Shown here one piece after another: positions 10,638 through 19,772 of a stretch of 41,977 bases of DNA. The stretch spans positions 1 through 41,977 of the forward strand of contig JAGYNU010000003.1 of assembly GCA_018399975.1 (NCBI GenBank), in the 5' to 3' direction. The DNA is from Candidatus Omnitrophota bacterium (GTDB lineage: Bacteria; Omnitrophota; Gorgyraeia; M55B152). The notes below the pieces were generated by a model. It saw nothing but the letters and a program-made list of their open reading frames with translations, was not told the DNA's origin and searched no databases. The translations under genes were made by a program, and so were the position numbers. Within the stretch, counting starts at the first letter, position 1, and each line of letters opens with the position of its first letter.

Positions 10638-11258
10638 ATGATTATGAAAAAAATAATTTGTATTTTATTTTTTTTGGTTTTTATTTATTACCCAGATATC
10701 TCTTATTGTTTTTTTTATAGTAGGATTGTTGAGGAAGATACACCATTTGTTTACAAGGTGACCTTAAAAAATTTTAGCGTTTCCTCAGATAAAGGAAAAA
10801 CATGGGAGGTGATTCAAAAAAAACCCATAGCAGTAGATATTGTTAAAAACAATGCGATTGAATCTGTTGCTTATAAAATTCCGCCAGGCAGATATAATAA
10901 GGTAAAATATATGCCAAATGCTACTTTTATTATGAAAGGATATGTAAAGTATAAGGATTTAGTTTATTATACAAGTGTTGAAGCCGAAAATGGAACGGCA
11001 GTAACAGAAAATTTCGATTTGAATAATCCTCCTGTGGATTATGGAGAAGCTGAACTTACTGTTTTCGGATATAACGAATGGGAGTATTTAAGTTTCAAGA
11101 CAGAGAACATTAAATTTTCAGTAAAAGATTCAAAGATTAAAGAGATTTATATAAAAGTTGATTTAACTAATTCTTTAGCATTGTATCAAACCAGAGCAGA
11201 CCCAAATGTCTACCAGCTTATGCCGGTTTCACCTTCTATTATCGTATTTATAGAATAA
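10638..11258 (+). CDS. Secreted hypothetical protein, beta-rich
   Basis: ORF 10605-11258; an internal ATG at 10638/10644 gives a signal peptide (MKKIICILFFLVFIYYPDISYC). Confidence 0.6.
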   Translation: MIMKKIICILFFLVFIYYPDISYCFFYSRIVEEDTPFVYKVTLKNFSVSSDKGKTWEVIQKKPIAVDIVKNNAIESVAYKIPPGRYNKVKYMPNATFIMKGYVKYKDLVYYTSVEAENGTAVTENFDLNNPPVDYGEAELTVFGYNEWEYLSFKTENIKFSVKDSKIKEIYIKVDLTNSLALYQTRADPNVYQLMPVSPSIIVFIE

Positions 11259-11269
11259 TTATTGTTCTT

Positions 11270-11692
11270 TTATATAGTATATAAGATTAAATACCTGCTG
11301 CTATCTTTTAGTATTACTTGCGTATTTTTGTTATTACAGTAACCAGGTTTTTCACTGACCGATAAAAATAATAAATTTCTAATCCCTTCTTCTTCTTTAA
11401 TTTCGAATAGTTTTGAACACAATCGAGTTCCTATTCCATTCGAACGATATTTTTTATTAACTGCTACGTAAAAATCTATTAAAGGAATAGGAGGTTCTGT
11501 TCCGTGTTCAGTTATAACACTTACTATTTCTTCTATTTCATGAGTTTCAAAATATTCTTCGAGGGTTTCTGTTTTATATAATAAACCTCCGATAATATTT
11601 CCGGTTTTTGGGTCTTTTGCAATTATAGCGTCATATTCTTCATTTAGGTTTTCCTGGCCAGGTAATATTCGTCTTTCTTGTCTAAAAATTTC
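11270..11692 (-). pseudogene. 5'-truncated GNAT-like acetyltransferase remnant
   Basis: Reverse frame: EIFRQERRILPGQENLNEEYDAIIAKDPKTGNIIGGLLYKTETLEEYFETHEIEEIVSVITEHGTEPPIPLIDFYVAVNKKYRSNGIGTRLCSKLFEIKEEEGIRNLLFLSVSEKPGYCNNKNTQVILKDSSRYLILYTI*. No Met in the frame and an in-frame TAG immediately upstream. Confidence 0.6.
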
Positions 11693-12020
11693 CTATTTTA
11701 AAAAAACTCCCTACTGTTTTCCTATCTTAGTTATTATTTTTTTTAATCACAAAAACTTGATTTTTTACAGCTGTATCAGGTATACTTAATGTGAGGTGTA
11801 AATATATAAATTTTTTTATAATTTATAACAAAAATTTACTATTTTATTGAAAGCTGCATTTAACACCAAGATATTTTATATTATTTATATCTATAACTTA
11901 TTATATTGCAGTAAGTTATGTTTATATGGTTATTAATGTATATGTATTAATAATTTGGTATAAAAGTTGCTTTTAATGTAAGACTATTGAGCTAAAAATA
12001 TATTAGTTTAGGATAAAAAA

Positions 12021-13025
12021 ATGAAATATTCTAAAATAAGTATAATTATATTTATTTACTTAATATTGTTTGGTAATTTGTATTTTTCTGCCGATGCAAG
12101 GATGGTGAGAGAGAATACTTCCTTTGAACAAGAAATAATTTCTTATTTAATAGAAAACAGCGAGCTTAAGGAATTAGGTTTGTCTCAAACATTTATAAGA
12201 GATATATCTCTATTTATGAGACATTATCTTGAAAAAAGAGCAGAGTCACGACATTTATCTTTAGAAAGATATTTGCAACAAATAAAGACAGATAAACGAG
12301 AATTTGAATTTTTAATAAGCAAAATATCAGATTCTCTAGATATAGATGAATTTTCTTTTTATTCTGCATTTTTTAATTTTAATGTAGGTGTTTTTAGAAA
12401 ATTCTTAAATGAGCTAATTAAGGATAAAGTTAGGCAATCTGATTTAAGCATTAAGATAAAGAGCGTTGCTGGCAATAGGGGGATGGAAGCATATACAGCT
12501 GCTATGGTTGTTTATGATAGATTAGAAAGATATGCTTCTGAAAATTTATTTAGTCATGAAAGTGACTTGGAAAGAAAAAAAGAATTAGTAAAAGATTGGA
12601 TTAAAAAATGGGATATAGAGATTGCCATATATGATGTCGGATTAAGACTTTTAGAACATGCAAAGATAGGAGATTATTTTTATGTTGATATTTTTGGAGT
12701 TATTCCTGAAGGATTTCCACGCGGAAAATATGAACAAAACTTACTTCAAAGATTCTTTATTCCTTATGGAGGAAAAAGGAACGCTTATCAAATTGATTCT
12801 CTACTGCATTCATGGGTAAGAGAAAAATATATTGATTTAACTGATGAGTTTTCAAAAGATATACTTCTAGATGATTCAGGACATGAAATTGCATTTTTCA
12901 TTTCAGAAGGAGCCCCTTATTCAATTGTTAGACTAACTGAGGATATTTTAAAAGACTCTTTGAATTCTATTTATTCGGGGTTACTATTTTTTGCCTTGGA
13001 TGAATACCGAATAATAGAACCGTAA
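12021..13025 (+). CDS. Exported, degenerate CheR-like methyltransferase-fold protein
   Basis: Signal peptide MKYSKISIIIFIYLILFGNLYFSADA; IKSVAGNRGMEAYTAAMVVYDRL and WDIEIAIYDVGLRLLEHAKIGDYFYVD resemble CheR motifs. Confidence 0.5.
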   Translation: MKYSKISIIIFIYLILFGNLYFSADARMVRENTSFEQEIISYLIENSELKELGLSQTFIRDISLFMRHYLEKRAESRHLSLERYLQQIKTDKREFEFLISKISDSLDIDEFSFYSAFFNFNVGVFRKFLNELIKDKVRQSDLSIKIKSVAGNRGMEAYTAAMVVYDRLERYASENLFSHESDLERKKELVKDWIKKWDIEIAIYDVGLRLLEHAKIGDYFYVDIFGVIPEGFPRGKYEQNLLQRFFIPYGGKRNAYQIDSLLHSWVREKYIDLTDEFSKDILLDDSGHEIAFFISEGAPYSIVRLTEDILKDSLNSIYSGLLFFALDEYRIIEP

Positions 13026-13154
13026 TAGAATATTATTACGTCAATTTCTTAAAACCCCTTTCACTTCAAGAATAAATATTTCTTTATATCAAACTTGCTA
13101 TATTGCCTAATTCCTGATATATTCTTATTCAGGAGGTTATATAACACTATAAAA

Positions 13155-14825
13155 ATGAAAGTCTTAGATAATTTGTTTCAGGTCCGAAAACCCGGCAGGT
13201 ATATAAGCAAAGAGTATAATTCTGTAGTAAAAAATTGGGATAAAATAGATTTAAAGGTTTTAATTTCATATCCTGACCTTTACGAAATAGGTATGAGTAA
13301 CTTGGCTATATCTATTTTATATGAATTGCTTAATTCTAAAAAGGGTGTTCTTTGTGAAAGGTGTTTTGCTCCATGGAAAGACATGGAAAATTTTTTAAAA
13401 AACAATAAACAGCCTTTATATAGTCTTGAAAGCAAGAAAAATATAGATGAATTTGATTTAATAGGATTTACTCTTCAACATGAACTAAACTATACAAATA
13501 TACTTACAATACTTGAATTAGGAAATTTGAAAATTTGGCAAAAAGAAAGAAAAAATAAACATCCAATAATAATAGGTGGAGGCCCTTGTACTTTTAATCC
13601 TGAACCGATAGCAGACTTTTTTGATTTTTTCATTATAGGAGATGCTGAAGAAGTAATTTTAAAAATTGTAGAAGAGACTAAAAAATGGAAAAAAAAGGCA
13701 ATTTCTAGAAGGGAATTATTAAAGAATGTAGCTTTATTAAAGGGTGTATATGTTCCATCGTTATATAGTTTAAAAACAACAAGAGAAGAGTTTTTAATAC
13801 CTGAAGTAGATAAAAAAATAGAAAAAGCGACGGTTTCTGATATTAATAAAAGTTTCTATCCAACCACTTTTGTGGTCCCATATGTTCAAACTGTTCATGA
13901 TAGAGTTAATTTAGAAATTATGAGAGGATGTCCTAATTCTTGTAAATTTTGTCAGGCAAGACTTTATTACGGTTTACCCAGGGTTAGAAAGAAAAATAAC
14001 TTAGTTTCTATTGCGAGAAAAAGTTATGATAAAACCGGGTATGAAGAAATTTGTCTTTCTTCTTTGTCTAGTGGTAATTATCCTGGGATTTTAGAATTAT
14101 TAGATGATATAAAAGAGGAATTTAAAGAGGAAAACGTTTTTATAAGTTTGCCATCTTTGTGGGTTGGTAGAAATACTATAAAAGTTTTAAAAAGATTTAC
14201 TGAGTCTAAACGTCCTGGTTTAACTTTTGCTCCAGAGGTTACTTCAAAAAAAATGAAAAAAGTAATTAATAAATATGTAAGGGAAAAAGATTTAAAACAA
14301 GTTGTGCAATTTGCTTTAAATAATGGTTGGAAGAAAATTAAACTATATTATATGATAGGATTGCCAGAGTTGGAAATTGAAGATTTGAAGGAGACTGAGA
14401 AATTTGTATTAGAATTGTTAAATTTAAAGACCAAGAGAAAAGTTAATTTAACTTTAAGTTTTTCAACTTTTATACCAAAGTCACATACACCTTTGCAGAG
14501 GGCTAATTTTGTATCGGAGCAAGAATTTATAAAACAGTATAACTTTATTAAAAATAATCTTTCTAAACCAAGAATTACTTGGAATGTTAGAAGCTATAAA
14601 TTTTCATTGTTGGAAGCAATTTTATCAAGAGGAGATAGAGCATTAGGAAAGGTTATTTATAAAGCATGGCAGAAAAAAGCAAGGTTTGATTCTTGGAGCA
14701 AAGAATTCAATTTTTCCTTATGGGAAGATTCATTTAAAGAATTAAATGTAGAATATGAAAAATATTTGTATCCAGGCTTAAATAAAACTTCTATTTTGCC
14801 CTGGAGTTATATTGATTTATCATGA
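13155..14825 (+). CDS. B12-binding-domain radical SAM protein (TIGR03960-like)
   Basis: MRGCPNSCKFCQARLYYGLPRVRKKN; SYPDLYEIGMSNLAISILYELLN; AGGAGG upstream of the ATG at 13155. Confidence 0.85.
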   Translation: MKVLDNLFQVRKPGRYISKEYNSVVKNWDKIDLKVLISYPDLYEIGMSNLAISILYELLNSKKGVLCERCFAPWKDMENFLKNNKQPLYSLESKKNIDEFDLIGFTLQHELNYTNILTILELGNLKIWQKERKNKHPIIIGGGPCTFNPEPIADFFDFFIIGDAEEVILKIVEETKKWKKKAISRRELLKNVALLKGVYVPSLYSLKTTREEFLIPEVDKKIEKATVSDINKSFYPTTFVVPYVQTVHDRVNLEIMRGCPNSCKFCQARLYYGLPRVRKKNNLVSIARKSYDKTGYEEICLSSLSSGNYPGILELLDDIKEEFKEENVFISLPSLWVGRNTIKVLKRFTESKRPGLTFAPEVTSKKMKKVINKYVREKDLKQVVQFALNNGWKKIKLYYMIGLPELEIEDLKETEKFVLELLNLKTKRKVNLTLSFSTFIPKSHTPLQRANFVSEQEFIKQYNFIKNNLSKPRITWNVRSYKFSLLEAILSRGDRALGKVIYKAWQKKARFDSWSKEFNFSLWEDSFKELNVEYEKYLYPGLNKTSILPWSYIDLS

Positions 14826-14847
14826 ATAAGGAAGATTGTATATTATA

Positions 14848-15144
14848 ATGGAGAAGGAATATTTTGAATATCAATTAGTTTTTAAAAAAGAGGGGTTGTT
14901 GAAATACATTTCTCATTTAGATTTACTTCGTCTTTTTCAACGGGTAGTTAGAAGAGCTAATTTGCCAGTAGTATTTTCTAAAGGTTTTCATCCTCTGCCT
15001 AAGTTAAAAATACAACCTGCTTTAAAATTAGGAATAGAGAGTGATAATTTAAAATTATTTATCAAGTTAAATAAGAATATATCAAATAGAGAGTTAAAAG
15101 ATAGATTAAATTCAGAATTACCTGATGAAATCAAAGTTTTATGA
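14848..15144 (+). CDS. DUF2344/TIGR03936-like radical SAM-linked protein, apparently C-terminally short
   Basis: YQLVFKKEGLLKYISHLDLLRLFQRVVRRANLPVVFSKGFHPLPKLKIQPALKLGIESD; ends at about 100 aa just before the repeat island. Confidence 0.7.
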   Translation: MEKEYFEYQLVFKKEGLLKYISHLDLLRLFQRVVRRANLPVVFSKGFHPLPKLKIQPALKLGIESDNLKLFIKLNKNISNRELKDRLNSELPDEIKVL

Positions 15145-15198
15145 ATAAATACTGTAGGATAAATTTCGTGTTAAAATTTGACATTGGATATTGGGGGC

Positions 15199-15497
15199 TA
15201 TAAAGGATAAAGGAGAAAGGAAAAAGGATAAAGTTCTACGTTTAAAGTCCTACGTCCTAAGTCCTAAGTTAAAAACAGAGGATAAAAGAACAAGGATAAA
15301 GGATAAAGGAAAAAATAGAAGCCTGAAACCTGATGATTAAAAATTAGGTCAACTTGTCATTTGTAATTTGTAACTTGTAATTTACTTGTATCTTGTATCT
15401 TGTTTCTTGTAATTTGTAATTTGTTTGTAATTTGTTATTTGTTATTTGTAATTTGTAATTTACTTGTATCTTGTATCTTGTCTCTTGTATCTTATTT
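15199..15497. repeat. Heptanucleotide (7-nt periodic) short tandem repeat island with several word families
   Basis: GATAAAG/GAGAAAG/GAAAAAG; TCCTACG/TCCTAAG/TCCTAAG; TAAAGGA x2; TTTGTAA/CTTGTAA/CTTGTAT/TTTGTTA arrays in a mostly constant 7-nt register. Confidence 0.9.
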
Positions 15498-15655
15498 AGG
15501 TTTTGTCTATTCAGACTTCATATTTTATTTATGAAAGTGCAAAATATTCTTGACATTACTTATGAATTTTGATACTTGATATTTTCTTTAGTTCTTGATA
15601 TAGTTATAGCTTATTAATTTATAACGGATGTTTGTAAAAAGAAAGGAGTTGCCCT

Positions 15656-17035
15656 ATGTCTGATGATGTTAAAATTTTTCTTAATGAAGAAGATATTCCT
15701 AAACAGTGGTATAACATAGTGCCAGATTTGCCTAATCAACCACCTCCTCCTCTTGGCCCTGATGGCAAACCTATTAAACCAGAGATGTTGTCTAAAGTTT
15801 TCCCAATGAATTTGATTGAGCAGGAAGTTTCACAAGAACGTTGGATAGATATACCAGAAGAAATACTCGAAATTTTATATCGTTGGAGGCCTACTCCTTT
15901 ACGAAGAGCAAGATATTTAGAAAAATATTTAGATACTCCTGCTCGAATTTATTATAAGGATGAGAGTTTTAGCCCTCCGGGTAGTCATAAACCGAATACT
16001 GCGGTAGCCCAAGCTTGGTATAATAAAGAATTTGGTATAAAAAAGCTCACTACTGAAACTGGGGCAGGGCAATGGGGCAGTGCATTAGCTTTTTCTTGTA
16101 AACTATTAGGCCTTGGATGTAAAGTTTATATGGTTAGAATAAGTTTTGACCAAAAACCTTTAAGAAAGAATATGATGCAAATATGGGATGCTAATTGTAT
16201 TCCTAGTCCCAGTAATGAGACAAAAGTAGGCCGTGAAGTTTTAGAAAAAACTCCTGATACTCCCGGAAGTTTAGGTATAGCTATAGCAGAAGCTATAGAA
16301 GAGGCCATAAGTGATGAATCTGGGGAAACACGTTATTCCCTGGGTAGTGTTTTAAACCATGTATTGCTTCATCAAACAATAATTGGGTTAGAAGCAAAAA
16401 AACAGTTAAAAATAGCAGGGGAAAGTAATCCCGATATTGTTATAGGTTGTTGTGGAGGAGGTAGTAACTTTGCAGGTTTATCTTTTCCTTTTCTTTATGA
16501 TAAAATAAATGGCCAGGAGATGACTATTATACCTACAGAACCGACTGCTTGTCCTACTATGACTCGTGCTCCTTATTCTTATGATTTTGGGGATTCGGCA
16601 GGTCAAACTCCTTTATTGGCAATGTATACATTGGGACATAGTTTTGTTCCTCCTCCTATTCATGCTGGAGGTCTTCGTTATCATGGTATGGCTCCTTTAG
16701 TTAGCCAGGGAATTAAGGATGGGCTTTTGGAACCCCGTTCACTTGACCAGGTGAAATGTTATGAATCTGCTTTACTTTGGGCAAGAACCGAAGGGTATAT
16801 ATGTGCTCCGGAAACTAGTCATGCGATTGCTTGTGTAATTGACGAAGCCAAAAAGGCTAAAGAAGAAGGTAAAGAAAAGGTCATTTTATTTAATTATAGT
16901 GGGCATGGATTAATGGATTTAGCAGGATATGAGAAGTTTTTATCTAATGAATTAGTTGATTTTTCATTACCAGAAGAAGATTTAAAAAAATCCTTAAAAT
17001 CAATTGAGGGATTGCCCAAGCCAAATAATAAATAA
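15656..17035 (+). CDS. trpB2: TrpB-like pyridoxal-phosphate-dependent enzyme (TrpB2 type)
   Basis: [76 protein letters not shown]. Confidence 0.9.
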   Translation: MSDDVKIFLNEEDIPKQWYNIVPDLPNQPPPPLGPDGKPIKPEMLSKVFPMNLIEQEVSQERWIDIPEEILEILYRWRPTPLRRARYLEKYLDTPARIYYKDESFSPPGSHKPNTAVAQAWYNKEFGIKKLTTETGAGQWGSALAFSCKLLGLGCKVYMVRISFDQKPLRKNMMQIWDANCIPSPSNETKVGREVLEKTPDTPGSLGIAIAEAIEEAISDESGETRYSLGSVLNHVLLHQTIIGLEAKKQLKIAGESNPDIVIGCCGGGSNFAGLSFPFLYDKINGQEMTIIPTEPTACPTMTRAPYSYDFGDSAGQTPLLAMYTLGHSFVPPPIHAGGLRYHGMAPLVSQGIKDGLLEPRSLDQVKCYESALLWARTEGYICAPETSHAIACVIDEAKKAKEEGKEKVILFNYSGHGLMDLAGYEKFLSNELVDFSLPEEDLKKSLKSIEGLPKPNNK

Positions 17036-17115
17036 TTCTTTCCATAAAAATGATATTTTAGTGATTGTTTTTAGATATTTTTCAATCCCACAATATATTT
17101 TATGTAATAATATTT

Positions 17116-18105
17116 ATGGTTAAAGCAGTGTCTCTATTATCAGGCGGATTAGATAGTATTCTGGCAATAAGAATTATTCAAGAGCAGAAAGTAAATATTG
17201 TTGCGGTACATTTTTCTATTCCTTTTACAAGTAAAAAAGATAAAAATTATAATCTTAGTAAGAAATTATCTGATGAGTTAGGGATACACTTAGAACTTAT
17301 TAAGATAAAAAAAGAATATCTAAGTATAGTTAAAAACCCTAAATATGGATATGGTTCTAATTTTAATCCATGTATAGATTGCCGTATATTTATGGTGAAG
17401 AAAGCTAAAGAATATATGAATAAAATAAAAGCATCTTTTTTAATTACTGGAGAAGTTCTTGGCCAGCGCCCAATGTCTCAAAGAAAAGATGTTTTAACTA
17501 TTATTGAAAAAGAAAGTAAAATGCAAGGATTGATTTTAAGGCCGCTCTCGGCAAAGTTACTAAAACCTACTATTCCTGAAGAGAAAGGTTGGGTTGATAG
17601 AAGTAAATTATTAAATATTAGTGGGCGTTCTCGAAAAAAACAAATTGAATTAGCAAACAATTTCAATATAAAGGATTATCTTACTCCTGCTGGGGGATGT
17701 CTTTTAACTGACCCGGCTTTTTCAAGGAAAATGGCAGATTTGTTGAAATTTAAAGGGGATTTTGGATTACATGAAATTGAATTATTAAAAGTTGGGAGAC
17801 ACTTTAGATTAAATTCTGAAAGTAAACTTATAATAGGCAGAAATGAAAGTGAAAATAGTAAGCTATTGAAATTAGCTAAGATAGAGGATTTGATTTTTAG
17901 TCCTATCAGAGTTAAATGTCCAGTAGCTATTGGAAGAGGTGATTTTAACAAAGAAAATAAAACTTTAGCTTGTAAAATTATAGCGAAATACTGCAAGGAT
18001 TCTTCTTTTCAGACAATAAAATTGCATTGTGGTAAAAATACAGTTGATAATACAATAACAGTTTTACCTATAGAATCTAAAGAGATAAAAAAGTATAGAA
18101 TTTAA
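17116..18105 (+). CDS. PP-loop ATPase, tRNA thiouridylase-like (ThiI/MnmA-related)
   Basis: AVSLLSGGLDSILAIRIIQEQ; NPCIDCRIFMVKKAKEYM; GEVLGQRPMSQ; DYLTPAGGCLLTDP. The ATG at 17116 is preferred. Confidence 0.78.
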   Translation: MVKAVSLLSGGLDSILAIRIIQEQKVNIVAVHFSIPFTSKKDKNYNLSKKLSDELGIHLELIKIKKEYLSIVKNPKYGYGSNFNPCIDCRIFMVKKAKEYMNKIKASFLITGEVLGQRPMSQRKDVLTIIEKESKMQGLILRPLSAKLLKPTIPEEKGWVDRSKLLNISGRSRKKQIELANNFNIKDYLTPAGGCLLTDPAFSRKMADLLKFKGDFGLHEIELLKVGRHFRLNSESKLIIGRNESENSKLLKLAKIEDLIFSPIRVKCPVAIGRGDFNKENKTLACKIIAKYCKDSSFQTIKLHCGKNTVDNTITVLPIESKEIKKYRI

Positions 18106-18153
18106 TCTATCTGTTTTTTTTAAATTCTACCTGCCTTTGTAGAAAGCCATGTT

Positions 18154-18285
18154 CCGTTAAATAAAAAAGCAAAGTATTTTACGGGAGACACCTTTAAAGG
18201 AGTGGATGTGCTTGTCCTGTAAGGATTTCAATCTCTTATAGGGTGAAACCGTAGAGCTTTACTCTTTTAAAGAAAGCATTTAACG
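18154..18285 (+). ncRNA. Candidate structured RNA with nested stems
   Basis: CGTTAAAT (18155-18162)/ATTTAACG (18278-18285); CTTTAAAGGAGT (18192-18203)/ACTCTTTTAAAG (18261-18272, one G-U); TCCTGTAAG (18215-18223)/CTTATAGGG (18235-18243, G-U allowed). Confidence 0.4.
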
Positions 18286-18343
18286 ATATATATAGACAGA
18301 TAAATTTAAATATTGTTGTTTATAAGCTATAATTAACTTTTTA

Positions 18344-18384
18344 TTGACATTAATTTATATTCTGTTATATTGATAACAGAATAT
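18344..18384 (+). promoter_or_regulatory. Promoter with perfect 12-bp-arm operator-like inverted repeat
   Basis: TTGACA 18344-18349, 16 bp, TATATT 18366-18371; IR ATATTCTGTTAT-attg-ATAACAGAATAT at 18357-18384. Confidence 0.65.
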
Positions 18385-18431
18385 GATTATTTAATAATAT
18401 TTGCTTTATTTTTATGATTTAGGAGGTAAAA

Positions 18432-19772
18432 ATGAAGGATACTGATGTATTAATTATTGGTGGAGGCCCGGCAGGAATAGTTAGTGCTTCTACAGTTAAA
18501 CAATATTATCCAGATAAAAGGATAATTTTGATGAAAAGTATTAGAGAGGGTTGTATCCCTTGTGGGATTCCTTATATGTTTTCAAGTTTAAAAGACCCGG
18601 ATGAAGATAAATTAGGCACTGATTCTTTAGAAAAAAAAGGTATTGAAGTTGTTATAGATAAAGCTTTAAAAATAGATAGGGAAAATAAAGTAGTTGAAGC
18701 CGAAAATAATAAATATAGTTATGAGAAATTAATACTTGCTATTGGTTCTTCTCCTATAGTTCCTCCTATCCCGGGCATTGATAAAGAAGGCATTTATTCT
18801 ATATATAAAGATTTGAATTATTTAAGAAATGTTGTAAAAGATGTAAAAAGTAGTAAAGATATTCTTATAATGGGGGGAGGTTTTATTGGGGTAGAATTCG
18901 CAGATGAAATTTCTAATATTGAAGGTATAAATGTTTATTTAGTAGAAATGTTGCCTAATTTGCTTTTAAATTCGTTTGACCATGAATTTTCTGATTTAGT
19001 AGAAGAAAAATTAAAAGCTAAAGGTGTTAATATAATAACTAATGACAAGATTATAGAATTTTTAGGAAAAAAACGTGTAGATAAAGTCAAGTTAGCCAGT
19101 GGTAGAGAATTATCTGTCGATAGGGTTATTTTAGGTATAGGAGCAAAACCAAATGTTAGTTTAGCTGTTAAAGCAGACCTTGATTTAGGAAGGTGCAGTG
19201 GGATATTAGTTGATGAATATATGAGAACTAATGACCCGGATATTTTTGCTGTGGGAGATTGTTCTTGTAAAAGAGAATTTTTTACACGCAAGGCTACACC
19301 TGTAATGCTTGCATCTACTGCTACTGCAGAAGCAAGAATTGCAGGGGCAAATTTATATAAAATAAAAGTTGTTAGAGAACATAAAGGTACTATTGCTATT
19401 TATTCGACTTATATTGATGGTTTAGTTTTAGGTTCTGCGGGCCTTACAGAGCATAATGCCCGAATTGGAGGTTTTGAGATTGAGGTAGGATTCGTCGAAG
19501 GCGTGGATAAACATCCTTCTACTCTTCCTGGTGTTAGTAAAGCTAAAGTTAAATTAGTTTTTTCAAAACAAGCAGGAATTTTATTAGGAGGACAGGTAAG
19601 TTGTGGAATGGCTTGTGCTCAGCTTATAAATATGGTGGGCCTTGCTATACAAAAGAGGATGTCGTTTGTAGAATTGGAAACTTTGCAGGTAGCAACTCAT
19701 CCTTATCTTACAAGTTCGCCTACAAAATATCCTGTAGTTTTAGCTGCCCAGAAGATTTCAAAAAATATGTAA
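18432..19772 (+). CDS. FAD-dependent pyridine nucleotide-disulfide oxidoreductase (CoA-disulfide reductase/NADH oxidase-like)
   Basis: LIIGGGPAGIVSASTVKQ; EGCIPCGIPYMF; MGGGFIGVEFADE; RTNDPDIFAVGDC; AGGAGG SD. Confidence 0.85.
   Translation: MKDTDVLIIGGGPAGIVSASTVKQYYPDKRIILMKSIREGCIPCGIPYMFSSLKDPDEDKLGTDSLEKKGIEVVIDKALKIDRENKVVEAENNKYSYEKLILAIGSSPIVPPIPGIDKEGIYSIYKDLNYLRNVVKDVKSSKDILIMGGGFIGVEFADEISNIEGINVYLVEMLPNLLLNSFDHEFSDLVEEKLKAKGVNIITNDKIIEFLGKKRVDKVKLASGRELSVDRVILGIGAKPNVSLAVKADLDLGRCSGILVDEYMRTNDPDIFAVGDCSCKREFFTRKATPVMLASTATAEARIAGANLYKIKVVREHKGTIAIYSTYIDGLVLGSAGLTEHNARIGGFEIEVGFVEGVDKHPSTLPGVSKAKVKLVFSKQAGILLGGQVSCGMACAQLINMVGLAIQKRMSFVELETLQVATHPYLTSSPTKYPVVLAAQKISKNM

Noticed and set aside
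15353-15497. Possible CRISPR array in the repeat island
   Set aside because: Repeat unit is 7 nt with no spacers of 25-40 nt and no cas genes nearby; tandem heptads instead.
18124-18220. Short coding fragment (…LPAFVESHVPLNKKAKYFTGDTFKGVDVLVL*) as a gene
   Set aside because: No start codon, only about 30 codons and no recognisable family; mentioned as an alternative explanation for the conserved motif.
18121-18285. Known riboswitch (FMN, TPP, cobalamin, c-di-GMP), 6S RNA or SRP RNA
   Set aside because: No signature sequences of these classes could be matched by eye; kept only as an unclassified candidate RNA.
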